DNA from: Diplocloster modestus
GTDB taxonomy: Bacteria > Bacillota > Clostridia > Lachnospirales > Lachnospiraceae
Assembly: GCF_019042245.1 (NCBI RefSeq)
Contig: NZ_JAHQCX010000003.1
Location: 248,001 to 312,000, forward strand
Direction: 5' to 3'
Length of the DNA: 64,000 nucleotides
Shown: piece after piece, positions 43,377-52,044 of the stretch
Layout of the letters: each line of letters begins with the position of its first letter
Numbering within the stretch: position 1 is the first letter of the stretch
The notes under the pieces: generated by a model
What the model was told of the DNA's origin: nothing
Databases searched by the model: none
Seen by the model: the letters and a program-made list of their open reading frames with translations, nothing else
Program-made: the position numbers and the translations under genes

Positions 43377-46300
43377 ATGAGCAACAAGAATGACCATGAT
43401 ATTTATATCATACCGCCGAACTTTATAGAAACAGGCACTTTTTTTGGCGGTATGTTCCGTGCGCGGAATGTGATTGAAGCCGGCATCCTGGCATTTGCCA
43501 TCGGGACGCCGGTTTTTTTGTTCCTTCCATTTGGATTGACTGCCCGCATTATTGCTTTATGCCTGACTGCGCTCCCGGTGGCATTGGTTGCCCTCATTGG
43601 CATTTCAGGAGAAAGCCTATCGCAGTTTCTGGTCACTTTTCTGAAATACCTGCGGAATCGCCGCATTGTCGGCGGTGACGGTGAACAGCCCGGCGAAAAA
43701 ACGGTGACCTCCAAATCAGCCGGCAAGCATCTCAAACAGAAGCCTCCAAAGGAGAGAAAGCCCAAGGCGCCGAAGCGCCGGCGGTCTGGTGATGCAGATT
43801 TCCCAGCTGAGTTTGATGAAGTCCGTGGATATGAGATCCGCGAAAAGCTCCGGCCCAAGAAAAACACCAGGAAGGAACGGCCTGTCAAGGCCAATAAGAC
43901 GAAAAAGAAAGCAAAGAAGCGGCCTGAAAAAGAGCGGATGCCTAAACGCCCAGCCCATATCAAGGAGGAAAAGCCTCCCTGCGTCAATCCGGTGGCAGAC
44001 TATCTGCCCATTGAGAAGATCGCCAACGGCATTATCTACACGAAAGACCACCGATTTGTCAAGGTGGTTGAGGTGGTCCCCATCAACTTCATGCTGCGGA
44101 GCGCACGGGAACAGAGAAATATTATCTACTCTTTCGTCTCATACCTAAAAATCAGTCCTGTTAAATTGCAGATCAAAGTGCTTACCCGGCGTGCCGACAT
44201 CAACCGCCACCTGGACACAGTACGCCGTGAAATGGCGCAGGAGGACAATGAGCAGTGCCGCTTGATGCAAGAGGACTACTTGGACTTTGTTCAACAGGTC
44301 GGCTCCCATGAGGCGGTTACACGACGCTTCTTTTTGATTTTTGAGTATGAGCCTTGGAACAACACACGGCGCTCCGAACAGGAAGATGAGGCAATCCAAT
44401 CTCTCCAAAGTGCTGTCCACACGGCATCCAATTACCTGCGTCAATGCGGCAACGAGGTCGTTGTCCACGAAAATGAGGACGAATTTACCGTAGATGTTTT
44501 CTATAATTTGTTGTGCCGAAATGAAAGTGCGGTCAAGCCCCTGTCGGTACGGGCACAGGAAATTGCGGCACAGTATCTCGAAAAGGGGCGGGAGGGTGAG
44601 ATTGACCGCATCCCGGCAGTTGAATTTGCCGCGCCCAAAAGCATCGACTTCACCCATGGACGGTATCTCTGCATAGACGGGCTGTACTATACTTATCTGC
44701 TCGTCCCATCAGATGGTTACAAAACCCAGGTGCCCGCAGGCTGGCTGAGTTTGATCGTCAATGCCGGTGACGGCATTGACCTCGATATGTTTCTTTCGCG
44801 GCAACCCAAAGAGCGCATTATTCAGCGGGTCGGCCAGCAGCTCCGCATCAACCGGTCAAAAATTAAGGATGCCAGCGACACGAACACGGACTTCGATGAT
44901 ATAGACGGCGCTATTCGGAGCGGCTATTTTCTGAAGGAGGGCCTTGCGAACAACGAAGATTTCTATTATCTCAACTTGTTGATTACTGTGACTGCCCCTT
45001 CTGTGGAGGACCTGGAGTGGAAGGTCAGCGAAATAAAAAAGCTCCTGCTTTCACAGGATATGGATGTCTGCAACTGCCATTTTCGGGAGGAGCAGGCATT
45101 TTGTTCTGCCCTCCCGCTGGTTTCCATGGAGAAGGGACTGTTCGAGCGTGGTAAGCGCAACCTGTTGACTGGAGGCGCGGCCAGCTGCTATCCGTTCACT
45201 TCGTTTGAGATGTGCGACGACAATGGAATCCTTCTGGGTGTCAACAAATATAACAGTTCCCTCATCATCGTGGATATTTTCAACTCTGCGATTTACAAGA
45301 ACGCCAATATGGCGATCCTGGGTACCAGCGGCGCAGGCAAGACCTTTACGATGCAGCTCATGGCGTTAAGAATGAGGCGGAAAAACATTCCCGTTTTCAT
45401 CATTGCGCCGCTGAAAGGGCACGAATTCCACCGTGCCTGTGCCAATGTAGGCGGGGAGTTTATCCAGATTTCCCCGGCCAGCCCGCACTGCATCAATGTG
45501 ATGGAGATCCGCAAGGTGGATCGGTCGGTCAGTGAGCTTCTGGACGGGCCGGGAATCCAGCTCTCCGAACTGGCCGCCAAAATCCAGCAACTCCACATAT
45601 TCTTCAGTCTGTTGATACCCGATATGTCTCACGAGGAACGACAGCTGTTGGATGAGGCTCTGATCCGCACCTACAATTCCAAAGGTATCACTCATGACAA
45701 CGCCTCATTGGAAGACCCGGCCAATCCGGGCTGCTACCGGGAGATGCCGGTGCTGGGCGATTTATATGAGATTTTGAAGGCCGCCCCGGAAACCACTCGC
45801 ATGGCCCATATCCTCAACCGTCTTGTGAATGGCTCCGCCAGTACCTTTAACAAGCAGACCAATGTGCGGCTGGATAATAAGTACACCGTACTGGATATTT
45901 CCTCGCTTACTGGTGATTTGCTGACTGTGGGGATGTTCGTGGCCCTTGATTTCGTTTGGGACCGCGCCAAAGCTGACCGCACCGAGGAAAAAGCCATTTT
46001 TATTGATGAATGCTGGCAGCTCCTTTCCGGCGCAGGCGCCACGGGTACCCGACTGGCCGGCGATTTCGTTTTGGAAATTTTCAAGACGATTCGCGGCTTC
46101 GGTGGATCAGCGATCTGTGCCAGCCAGGATCTTAACGACTTTTTCAATCTGGACGAAGGCCGTTTCGGGAAAGGCATCATCAACAACAGCAAGACTAAGA
46201 TCATTCTCAATCTGGAGGATGACGAAGCGGAGCGTGTCCAGGACACCCTCCATCTCTCTGACGCAGAAACGATGGAGGTCACACACTTTGAGCGCGGCAG

Positions 46301-46442
46301 CGGCCTTATTTCCACCAATAATAACAATATCATGGTGGAGTTCAAGGCCAGTCCATTGGAAAAAGATCTCATAACCACAGACCGCAGGGAGCTGCGGGAG
46401 CTTTTGGAGCGCAAGCGCCAAGAACAAGCTGATTCCGCTTAA
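43377..46442 (+). CDS. virB4: VirB4-family conjugation ATPase with N-terminal PrgI-like membrane region
   Basis: This 1021-residue ATPase powers assembly and transport in the type IV secretion system. Residues 1-90 have two hydrophobic helices and the opening DIYIIPPNFIETGTFFGG that resembles small PrgI-type proteins, usually encoded separately. A highly basic Lys/Arg/Pro linker follows (about 105-195), then the VirB4 N-domain and the ATPase core. Walker A is GTSGAGKTF near 648-656 and Walker B is KAIFIDECWQLLS near 872-884. ATG 43377 is 36 bp after the peptidase gene. A strong terminator follows its stop, so it ends the first transfer operon. Confidence 0.93.
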   Translation: MSNKNDHDIYIIPPNFIETGTFFGGMFRARNVIEAGILAFAIGTPVFLFLPFGLTARIIALCLTALPVALVALIGISGESLSQFLVTFLKYLRNRRIVGGDGEQPGEKTVTSKSAGKHLKQKPPKERKPKAPKRRRSGDADFPAEFDEVRGYEIREKLRPKKNTRKERPVKANKTKKKAKKRPEKERMPKRPAHIKEEKPPCVNPVADYLPIEKIANGIIYTKDHRFVKVVEVVPINFMLRSAREQRNIIYSFVSYLKISPVKLQIKVLTRRADINRHLDTVRREMAQEDNEQCRLMQEDYLDFVQQVGSHEAVTRRFFLIFEYEPWNNTRRSEQEDEAIQSLQSAVHTASNYLRQCGNEVVVHENEDEFTVDVFYNLLCRNESAVKPLSVRAQEIAAQYLEKGREGEIDRIPAVEFAAPKSIDFTHGRYLCIDGLYYTYLLVPSDGYKTQVPAGWLSLIVNAGDGIDLDMFLSRQPKERIIQRVGQQLRINRSKIKDASDTNTDFDDIDGAIRSGYFLKEGLANNEDFYYLNLLITVTAPSVEDLEWKVSEIKKLLLSQDMDVCNCHFREEQAFCSALPLVSMEKGLFERGKRNLLTGGAASCYPFTSFEMCDDNGILLGVNKYNSSLIIVDIFNSAIYKNANMAILGTSGAGKTFTMQLMALRMRRKNIPVFIIAPLKGHEFHRACANVGGEFIQISPASPHCINVMEIRKVDRSVSELLDGPGIQLSELAAKIQQLHIFFSLLIPDMSHEERQLLDEALIRTYNSKGITHDNASLEDPANPGCYREMPVLGDLYEILKAAPETTRMAHILNRLVNGSASTFNKQTNVRLDNKYTVLDISSLTGDLLTVGMFVALDFVWDRAKADRTEEKAIFIDECWQLLSGAGATGTRLAGDFVLEIFKTIRGFGGSAICASQDLNDFFNLDEGRFGKGIINNSKTKIILNLEDDEAERVQDTLHLSDAETMEVTHFERGSGLISTNNNNIMVEFKASPLEKDLITTDRRELRELLERKRQEQADSA

Positions 46443-46456
46443 AAGGCATTTTCTCT

Positions 46457-46484
46457 GGGAGGTGCGGAAGCACCTCCCTTTATT
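46457..46484 (+). terminator. Terminator after virB4
   Basis: GGGAGGTGC and GCACCTCCC form a perfect 9-bp stem with a GGAA loop, followed by TTTATT. It lies 14 bp past the virB4 stop codon. Confidence 0.88.
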
Positions 46485-46634
46485 GCGCGGAGTAGTGTAA
46501 AGAACATGGTTGGATGCTTTACCAACAGACGGCGGGGCAGTACCGTCCTCCGCAACCATTTAGAATTTTATATGAGGTGAGTCCAATGTATCCAACAATA
46601 AAGTAATCAAACAATGAATTTAGAGGTGATATAA

Positions 46635-47474
46635 AGCGAGTTTAAGAGTTTCTTTAAGCAAGTTGGAGGCAATGAAGGCGACAAATGCAAATATAACACC
46701 CGTTTAGATACTTACGGTTGCGGCTGTCAACACAACTGTAACTACTGCTATGCCCGTTCATTGCTTCATTTTCGTGGATTATGGGATGCGGCGCATCCTC
46801 GTGTTGCAGACATTGAAAAGGTCCGGCGGAAAATCCGCAGTCTCCCATCCGGCAGCATCATCAGGCTTGGAGGCATGACAGACTGTTTTCAGCCCTGTGA
46901 ACTCCAGTACCGCACTACCTACCAGACCATCCAGGAGATGAATCTATGCAGGGTAAGCTATCTCATCGTCACGAAGTCTGCACTTCCCGCTGCCCCGGAG
47001 TATTTAGAGATCTTGGACAAGGAACTGGCCCATATTCAAATTACCGTGACCTGCCTGGACGATGCACAAACCGCCCAATTTGAAAAGGCCAGTCCTCCCA
47101 GCCAGCGCATCCGCGCAATTCAGGCTCTGCAAGCGGAAGGGTATGATGTAGCAATCCGATTAAGCCCCATCGTTGAGGAATACATGGATTTCGACAAGCT
47201 GAATGATTTGGGAATTGAGCGGTGTGTGGTTGAATTTCTGCGCGTCAATTCGTGGATCAGGCAGTGGTTTCGGGGTGTTGATTTCTCTAAATATACCGTG
47301 CGGCAAGGAGGCTACTATCATCTTCCTTTGAAAGAAAAGCAGCGGATCGTGGAAAAAATCCATATTCCGCAGAAGACAATCTGTGAAGATGTAACGGAAC
47401 ACTATCAATTCTGGAGGGATTTTGTAAATCCCAATAAAGAGGATTGCTGTAATCTCCGGAAAACGCATCATTGA
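46635..47474 (+). CDS. Radical SAM protein (SPL-like), with no recognisable start codon
   Basis: The open frame from 46635 to 47474 gives about 280 residues. It has the family opening EFKSFFKQVGGNEGDKC and the cluster-binding CX3CX2C in CGCQHNCNYC (about residues 32-41), followed by LGGMTDCFQPCE. These features resemble spore-photoproduct-lyase-like radical SAM proteins carried by many clostridial ICEs, whose role is unknown. GAGGTGAT lies at the right distance, but no ATG, GTG or TTG precedes the cysteines in frame: the frame opens after TAA at 46632 with AGC. The first usable codon, TTG 46761, would remove the iron-sulfur site. The gene is either broken by a small deletion at its start or affected by a sequence error. 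Confidence 0.7.
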   Translation, partial: SEFKSFFKQVGGNEGDKCKYNTRLDTYGCGCQHNCNYCYARSLLHFRGLWDAAHPRVADIEKVRRKIRSLPSGSIIRLGGMTDCFQPCELQYRTTYQTIQEMNLCRVSYLIVTKSALPAAPEYLEILDKELAHIQITVTCLDDAQTAQFEKASPPSQRIRAIQALQAEGYDVAIRLSPIVEEYMDFDKLNDLGIERCVVEFLRVNSWIRQWFRGVDFSKYTVRQGGYYHLPLKEKQRIVEKIHIPQKTICEDVTEHYQFWRDFVNPNKEDCCNLRKTHH

Positions 47475-47623
47475 CAGTTCCAATACGCCTATAAGACGCC
47501 TTTTTTCCTACTATTCTCGAAAAACGCCGGATTGACGCTCTAATGGCGTCTTTCCACAATTCCTATTTAACAATGCGCTTTGAAGGCGTCTGATTGGCGC
47601 CTTTAATAAAGGAGGTGAGCCCC
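47475..47623. other. Intergenic region with GGCGTC-type inverted repeats
   Basis: Three related motifs occur in 115 bp. The first is a minus-strand GGCGTCTTATAGGCG near 47491-47505. The second is a central hairpin GACGC...GCGTC (47534-47550). The third is a plus-strand GGCGTCTGATTGGCG (47585-47599), which nearly matches the first in inverted orientation. The next gene's GGAGGTG follows. I see no ORF here. Confidence 0.5.
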
Positions 47624-48151
47624 ATGAAGACCAGGGCTGAAATCTATGGGAACGAGGCTACGGACTTGCTACGGATCGTGACGATGTACCCCGGCCTCTG
47701 TGAACACCAGCTTCTTTGTTTTCACCCTGGCAAAGAAGATACTGCAAAGGCCCTGCTCTCTCATTTGGAGAGGCAGGGCCGCATTTTTCAAACGGACAAC
47801 GGCGGTTATTTCCTGGCAGGGCAAACACCAAAAACTGACCATGCGCTTGTCCGGGCAGTGTGGGTCCTGCTGGACTTCATCCGGCAGGTAGATTACCACG
47901 CTCCGGCTGATTTTCCCGTTAAACTCGTGTTTTTTGCCGACGGTGAATTATATGAGATTGCTTATATTGCCGCCGGGCAGGAGGCACTTGTCTGCCATGC
48001 TCTGCGGGGCAACAAAGGGGGAAGCCGCCGTATCATGCTGGTCGATACTCCGGCGCAAATCGCCCAAATCGACTGTCCGGGCATATCCGGATTTTGTACT
48101 GTAGACGAGGAAGGCCAGACAAATTATTTCAAGAAAGCAGGAGGCACATGA
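47624..48151 (+). CDS. Conserved ICE protein (possibly DUF5697)
   Basis: This 175-residue protein opens with MKTRAEIYGNEATDLLRIV, an N-terminal part resembling a winged helix for DNA binding (ATDLLRIVTMYPGLCEHQLLCFHPG...LLSHLERQGRIFQTDNGGYF). The rest is a compact alpha/beta region. I recall similar proteins named DUF5697 next to conjugation genes in Lachnospiraceae, but this is from memory. ATG 47624 follows GGAGGTGAG; the open frame upstream is leader. It is followed directly by the next gene. Confidence 0.6.
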   Translation: MKTRAEIYGNEATDLLRIVTMYPGLCEHQLLCFHPGKEDTAKALLSHLERQGRIFQTDNGGYFLAGQTPKTDHALVRAVWVLLDFIRQVDYHAPADFPVKLVFFADGELYEIAYIAAGQEALVCHALRGNKGGSRRIMLVDTPAQIAQIDCPGISGFCTVDEEGQTNYFKKAGGT

Positions 48152-48814
48152 TTGGATCGAAAACTAATATCCCACCGCATTGGAAGCATTCTCGACGATA
48201 TATCCCGTCTGAGTAATGCGCTGTACGCGCTGGACACCACTGACATCCAGCGTTACCCCGACAACTATGAAACACTTTCCATAGATGCCGCTTTACGGGC
48301 AGAGCGGATTGCCTGCCGGCTGCGGCATCTGATTTATTCCAGCACAACCATCCGCAAAGGTGACTATCTCAAATCCGCCGGTGCAACGCACGGCATCACT
48401 GTCAACTGCGAGGACAGGGTGCTGGAGGTGACGCTGCCCTGTTTGCTGCCAAAGCGCAAACAGCGGCAAAGCGATGAGTTCCTGTTGGACCCGCTCTATT
48501 TTGTCCTTGATCAATACGCAAGAGAACACCCACTTCCGTATTACCGCGATTGCGTTGTCTGTTTCGCCCAGGTCTATGACCGGGCACTTCCCGACAGGCG
48601 GATACGCGATTACGATAATTTGTCGGAAAAGCAATTACTGGATCTTCTCTCTTCCTTTGTGATGGCTGATGATACCGGCCTGTTGTGCGACGCCTATAAC
48701 ACGGCTGAACTGGGCGACCAGGATTGCACAAAAATCTACATCATGGAGAAGCAGCGTTTTCCGCAATGGCTGACAGAGCATAAAACGAGTCTAAAATCCA
48801 TCTCGGATTTTTGA
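48152..48814 (+). CDS. Conserved ICE protein of unknown function (possibly DUF6100)
   Basis: This 220-residue protein starts at TTG 48152, one base after the previous stop, with AGGAGG seven bases upstream. It is soluble, with helical N-terminal (about 1-70) and alpha/beta C-terminal parts, and no catalytic motif I recognise. The DYDNLSEKQLLDLL segment near 148 resembles the C-terminal part of RusA-type or DUF6100 proteins, but I would not assign a function. A terminator follows its stop. Confidence 0.5.
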   Translation: MDRKLISHRIGSILDDISRLSNALYALDTTDIQRYPDNYETLSIDAALRAERIACRLRHLIYSSTTIRKGDYLKSAGATHGITVNCEDRVLEVTLPCLLPKRKQRQSDEFLLDPLYFVLDQYAREHPLPYYRDCVVCFAQVYDRALPDRRIRDYDNLSEKQLLDLLSSFVMADDTGLLCDAYNTAELGDQDCTKIYIMEKQRFPQWLTEHKTSLKSISDF

Positions 48815-48861
48815 CCATTTTGGACCTTCGCCAGCCCGACATCCAGCGAAGCGGCTGAAAC

Positions 48862-48883
48862 GCCCGATTTTCCGGGCTTTTTT
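48862..48883 (+). terminator. Terminator after the second conserved ICE gene
   Basis: GCCCG and CGGGC form a short GC-rich stem with loop ATTTTC, followed by six T residues, 47 bp past the stop codon. Confidence 0.75.
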
Positions 48884-48900
48884 CCCTCATAGGGAGGCCT

Positions 48901-48936
48901 ATTTTTACCGAAGTCCTCAGTCATTACGGTAAAAAT
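48901..48936 (+). repeat. Inverted repeat ATTTTTACCG upstream of the winged-helix gene
   Basis: ATTTTTACCG and CGGTAAAAAT are perfect 10-bp inverted copies with a 16-base spacer, ending 14 bp before the next gene's GGGAGGTGA. It could be an operator or a leader hairpin. Confidence 0.6.
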
Positions 48937-48962
48937 CCTGTGCTTTCAAGGGAGGTGACTAC

Positions 48963-50086
48963 TTGGGAAAAGCACCAACTATTTTCCACAGCCGGATACG
49001 CTTCCGTTCCGGCTTTTATCGCTGACCGCTATTTCGGGAGAGTTCCCCACCAGCCAGCTCAACCGCCTTCCCGCCAGTCCTTACTACTTGGAGGCGGTCG
49101 TGACTGCGCTCAAAAAGGCCGGACTGCTGCGCACCTACTACCGGGACCGGCTCCGGGGCTATCGGCTGGGGGCCAAAGCCAAGTTAGTTCTGCTGGACGG
49201 ATGGCCCGAGCGTTTTACATTCTGCCTTACAGGAGACGCAGAAACCAACCGGCTCAAAAGCGAAGCAAACCGGAGGTTTCGGCTCCACCGCCTCGCGGAA
49301 ACCTATATCACTATGGGCAATGCCGGGGTACTGCTCTACCCGGATGAAAAGCCGAAGGTCTTTGCCCAGACCGGTTTTGGCGGCGAAGCTGTAACATATC
49401 CCGTGTTTTACAGTTCACGCGAAGTCAAGGAATTGGGGGCTGATGCCACCCAGATCCGAAGCTCCCGCTTCGCAGGGGTGCTGCTGGTCCCCACCGGCAT
49501 CTTTGTGACCTACAATAGCGGGGGCGCTCTGATGAAGTGGCGCTACAAATCCGAACTGCGGGTAAAAACGCTCCTCTGGAACATTCTATGCCAGCAGCGT
49601 CTGGCCCAGCAGTACCGTGTCGAGCAGGTACATGGACTGGTATTGGGGGACAGCATGGATCTGGCCTACCAGATACTCACCAGTACCGGCGGGGCCAAGC
49701 ATGACTACTTCATGCTGGACGGCAGCTACGACCACTTTTATTTCCTAACCAATGACCATCAGGGAGAGGTGATACTGGCGTTACTGTGTGACCCTGTGAA
49801 AACCGCGGAACTTGACCGCATTCTGTCACAGGGCCTCTCCGCCGGCAATCCCGGCAGGGCCATGGAGCAGGATGCCGCAGAGCCGGATGGAACGCCGGTG
49901 CTGTTCGGTTACTTCTGCGATCTGCCCCGGATCGTGCGCTTCAACACCGCCCTCGAACTGATGGAACGCCCCGGTACGCTGATCTGCTTTGATTTTCAAG
50001 CGGATGTGCTGCGCCGCTACTGCGGTGACCGGGTGTGCCTGCAAACCATTGACTTTACAAAATTCGAGGGGAGGTTGTTCCCATAA
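48963..50086 (+). CDS. Winged-helix ICE protein with an apparent frame break at its start
   Basis: The main frame ends at 50086 and encodes at least 332 residues from TTG 49088. Coding similarity clearly starts earlier: residues read from 48966 on (KSTNYFPQPDTLPFRLLSLT, then SGEFPTSQLNRLP) form a helix-turn-helix start like that of replication-relaxation-type ICE proteins. The only start with a proper ribosome site (GGAGGTGA) is TTG 48963, which is in another frame. The two frames meet at GGGAAAA (48965-48971), which read as G-GGA-AAA fits a -1 slippery site. A missing A in the homopolymer, a sequence error or real frameshifting are all possible. No enzyme motifs are seen in the C-terminal two-thirds. 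Confidence 0.6.
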
Positions 50087-52020
50087 ACAAAAAGAAACTG
50101 ATCATAGGCCTGGCAGCAGCGCCGGCCGCCGTATTTGCGATCCTATACGCAGGCGGTTTCCTGGCACAGCTGTTTGGCAATTACGCGGCGTGGAAACAGG
50201 GCGGCGGCATCCCCGGAGACGGAACTTCTCCGGCGATGGCGTCGCCTGATTTTTTTACCTGTCTGGCCTCCGTGTTTCATCCGCCCTATGGAGTGTACGG
50301 TGTCCTGATCTGCATCGGCCTGTTGGCAATTTTGCTGCTCATGGTCATGCGCATGGGCTACAGCGATACCGGCGAATATGATACTGACCGGAATTTCATT
50401 TACTCGGCCAAGGGCACCTACGGTACTTCCGGCTGGATGAGCCGCAAGGAGATGGCCGGTGTGTTGGATCTGGTGCCTGACCTGCGCAAGCATAAAGGCG
50501 TTGTACTGGGAATGCTGGACAACAAGGCTGTCTGTATTCCCGAAAATCCCCATATCAACGGCAATCTGGCTGTGTATGGCTCCAGCGGCAGCATGAAAAC
50601 CCGGTCCTTTTGCATGAATCGTATCCTTCAGGCGGCGGTCCGCGGAGAATCCCTGATTATTTCAGATCCGAAAAGTGAGCTCTACGAAAAATCCAGCGAG
50701 TATCTGCGGGATCAGGGGTACTGTGTCAAGGTGTTCAATTTGGTCAATCCGGAAAACTCGGACAGTTGGAACTGCCTTTCCGAAGTGGAGGGGCAGGAAC
50801 TGATGGCGCAGCTTTTTGTAGATGTCATCATTAAGAACACCATCAACAACGGCAAGGGCGACCATTTCTGGGATTCCTGCGAGATGAACTTGCTGAAAGC
50901 CCTCGTCCTCTATGTGGACCAGAGTTATGCAGAGCAAAACCGCAATATCGGAGAGGTGTACCGGCTGCTGACTTTAAGCGGCGAGTCCGATTTGGACAGC
51001 CTGTTTGAGAACTTGCCGCCCACCCATCCGGCCAAAGCGCCATACAGCTTGTATAAGCAGGCCAGCGATACAGTCCGCAGCGGCGTCATCATCGGCCTCG
51101 GCTCCCGTCTGCAGGTGTTCCAGTCGGAGCTGATTAAGAAGATCACCACCCGGGATGAAATTGACTTGGAGCTGCCCGGCCAGGAGCGGTGCGCCTACTT
51201 CCTTGTTACCAGCGACCAGGACAGCACCTTTGACTTTCTGGCAAGCCTGTTCCTGTCCTTCTGCTTCATCAAGCTGGTGCGGTATGCAGACAAGAACTGC
51301 GAAGGAGGCAAACTGCCGGTACCGGTGCATGTCCTGGGTGAAGAATTAACAGCCTGCGGCACCATTCCGGACCTCTCCCGCCGGTTAAGCGTCATTCGTT
51401 CAAGAAATATCTCTATGAGCTGTGTGTTTCAGAACTTGGCGGGCTTGCAGAATCGGTATCCTCTCAATCTCTGGCAGGAAATTCTGGGCAACTGCGACGC
51501 GCAGTTGTTCCTGGGCTGCACAGATGAATTGACGGCGGAGTTTATTTCTTCCCGCACGGGGCTGGCTTCTGTATCGGTATCCAGCAAATCCAAGCAGTTG
51601 GGCACCTGGCGTATCTCTAATTACACACCAGAATTCAGGGAGACCTCCGGCGTCGGCAAGCGGCCTGTCCTCACCCCAGACGAAGTTCTGCGGCTGCCTA
51701 TCAAGCAGGCGCTGGTCATCATCCGGGGACAAAAAGTTCTCAAGGTAGACAAAATGGACTATTCCAAACATCCGGAGGCATCCAAGCTCCGTTCCTGCAA
51801 GGCATCCGCCCATATCCCCGAATGGCGCAGGCTGGAACAGGAACAGCCAAAGCCCTCTGCGGCACAGCCAAAGCCGCAGACCCCCGCACCTAAAAAGCCA
51901 GTGAAGAAAAAGCCGAAAGCGGCCAGCACATCTACCGGCACCAAGCAGACCGCAGCCGTTCCAACCGCAGAGGCTCCGAATGGCATCATCACGACAGATA
52001 AGGACTCGATCCTTTCTTAA
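50083..52020 (+). CDS. virD4: VirD4/TraG-family type IV coupling protein
   Basis: The coupling ATPase brings the relaxase-DNA complex to the secretion channel. Read from 50083 it has 645 residues. Two N-terminal membrane helices (about 6-30 and 63-83) precede a soluble ATPase domain with a modified Walker A, GSSGSMKT (near 166-173, Met in place of the usual Gly), and a Walker B-like VLGEELTACG. A Lys/Pro/Ala tail follows. The only in-frame codon at the right distance from GGGGAGG is ATA 50083, overlapping the previous stop as ATAA. An ATG there would give the common ATGA overlap. The next ATG, 50236, would remove the first membrane helix. ATA initiation or a mutated start is implied. Confidence 0.88.
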   Translation: MNKKKLIIGLAAAPAAVFAILYAGGFLAQLFGNYAAWKQGGGIPGDGTSPAMASPDFFTCLASVFHPPYGVYGVLICIGLLAILLLMVMRMGYSDTGEYDTDRNFIYSAKGTYGTSGWMSRKEMAGVLDLVPDLRKHKGVVLGMLDNKAVCIPENPHINGNLAVYGSSGSMKTRSFCMNRILQAAVRGESLIISDPKSELYEKSSEYLRDQGYCVKVFNLVNPENSDSWNCLSEVEGQELMAQLFVDVIIKNTINNGKGDHFWDSCEMNLLKALVLYVDQSYAEQNRNIGEVYRLLTLSGESDLDSLFENLPPTHPAKAPYSLYKQASDTVRSGVIIGLGSRLQVFQSELIKKITTRDEIDLELPGQERCAYFLVTSDQDSTFDFLASLFLSFCFIKLVRYADKNCEGGKLPVPVHVLGEELTACGTIPDLSRRLSVIRSRNISMSCVFQNLAGLQNRYPLNLWQEILGNCDAQLFLGCTDELTAEFISSRTGLASVSVSSKSKQLGTWRISNYTPEFRETSGVGKRPVLTPDEVLRLPIKQALVIIRGQKVLKVDKMDYSKHPEASKLRSCKASAHIPEWRRLEQEQPKPSAAQPKPQTPAPKKPVKKKPKAASTSTGTKQTAAVPTAEAPNGIITTDKDSILS

Positions 52021-52044
52021 TACAAAACATAGGAGGTTAATTTT

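Noticed and set aside
46761-46763. TTG 46761 as the start of the radical SAM gene
   Set aside because: It would delete the CX3CX2C cluster site that is intact in the same frame upstream.
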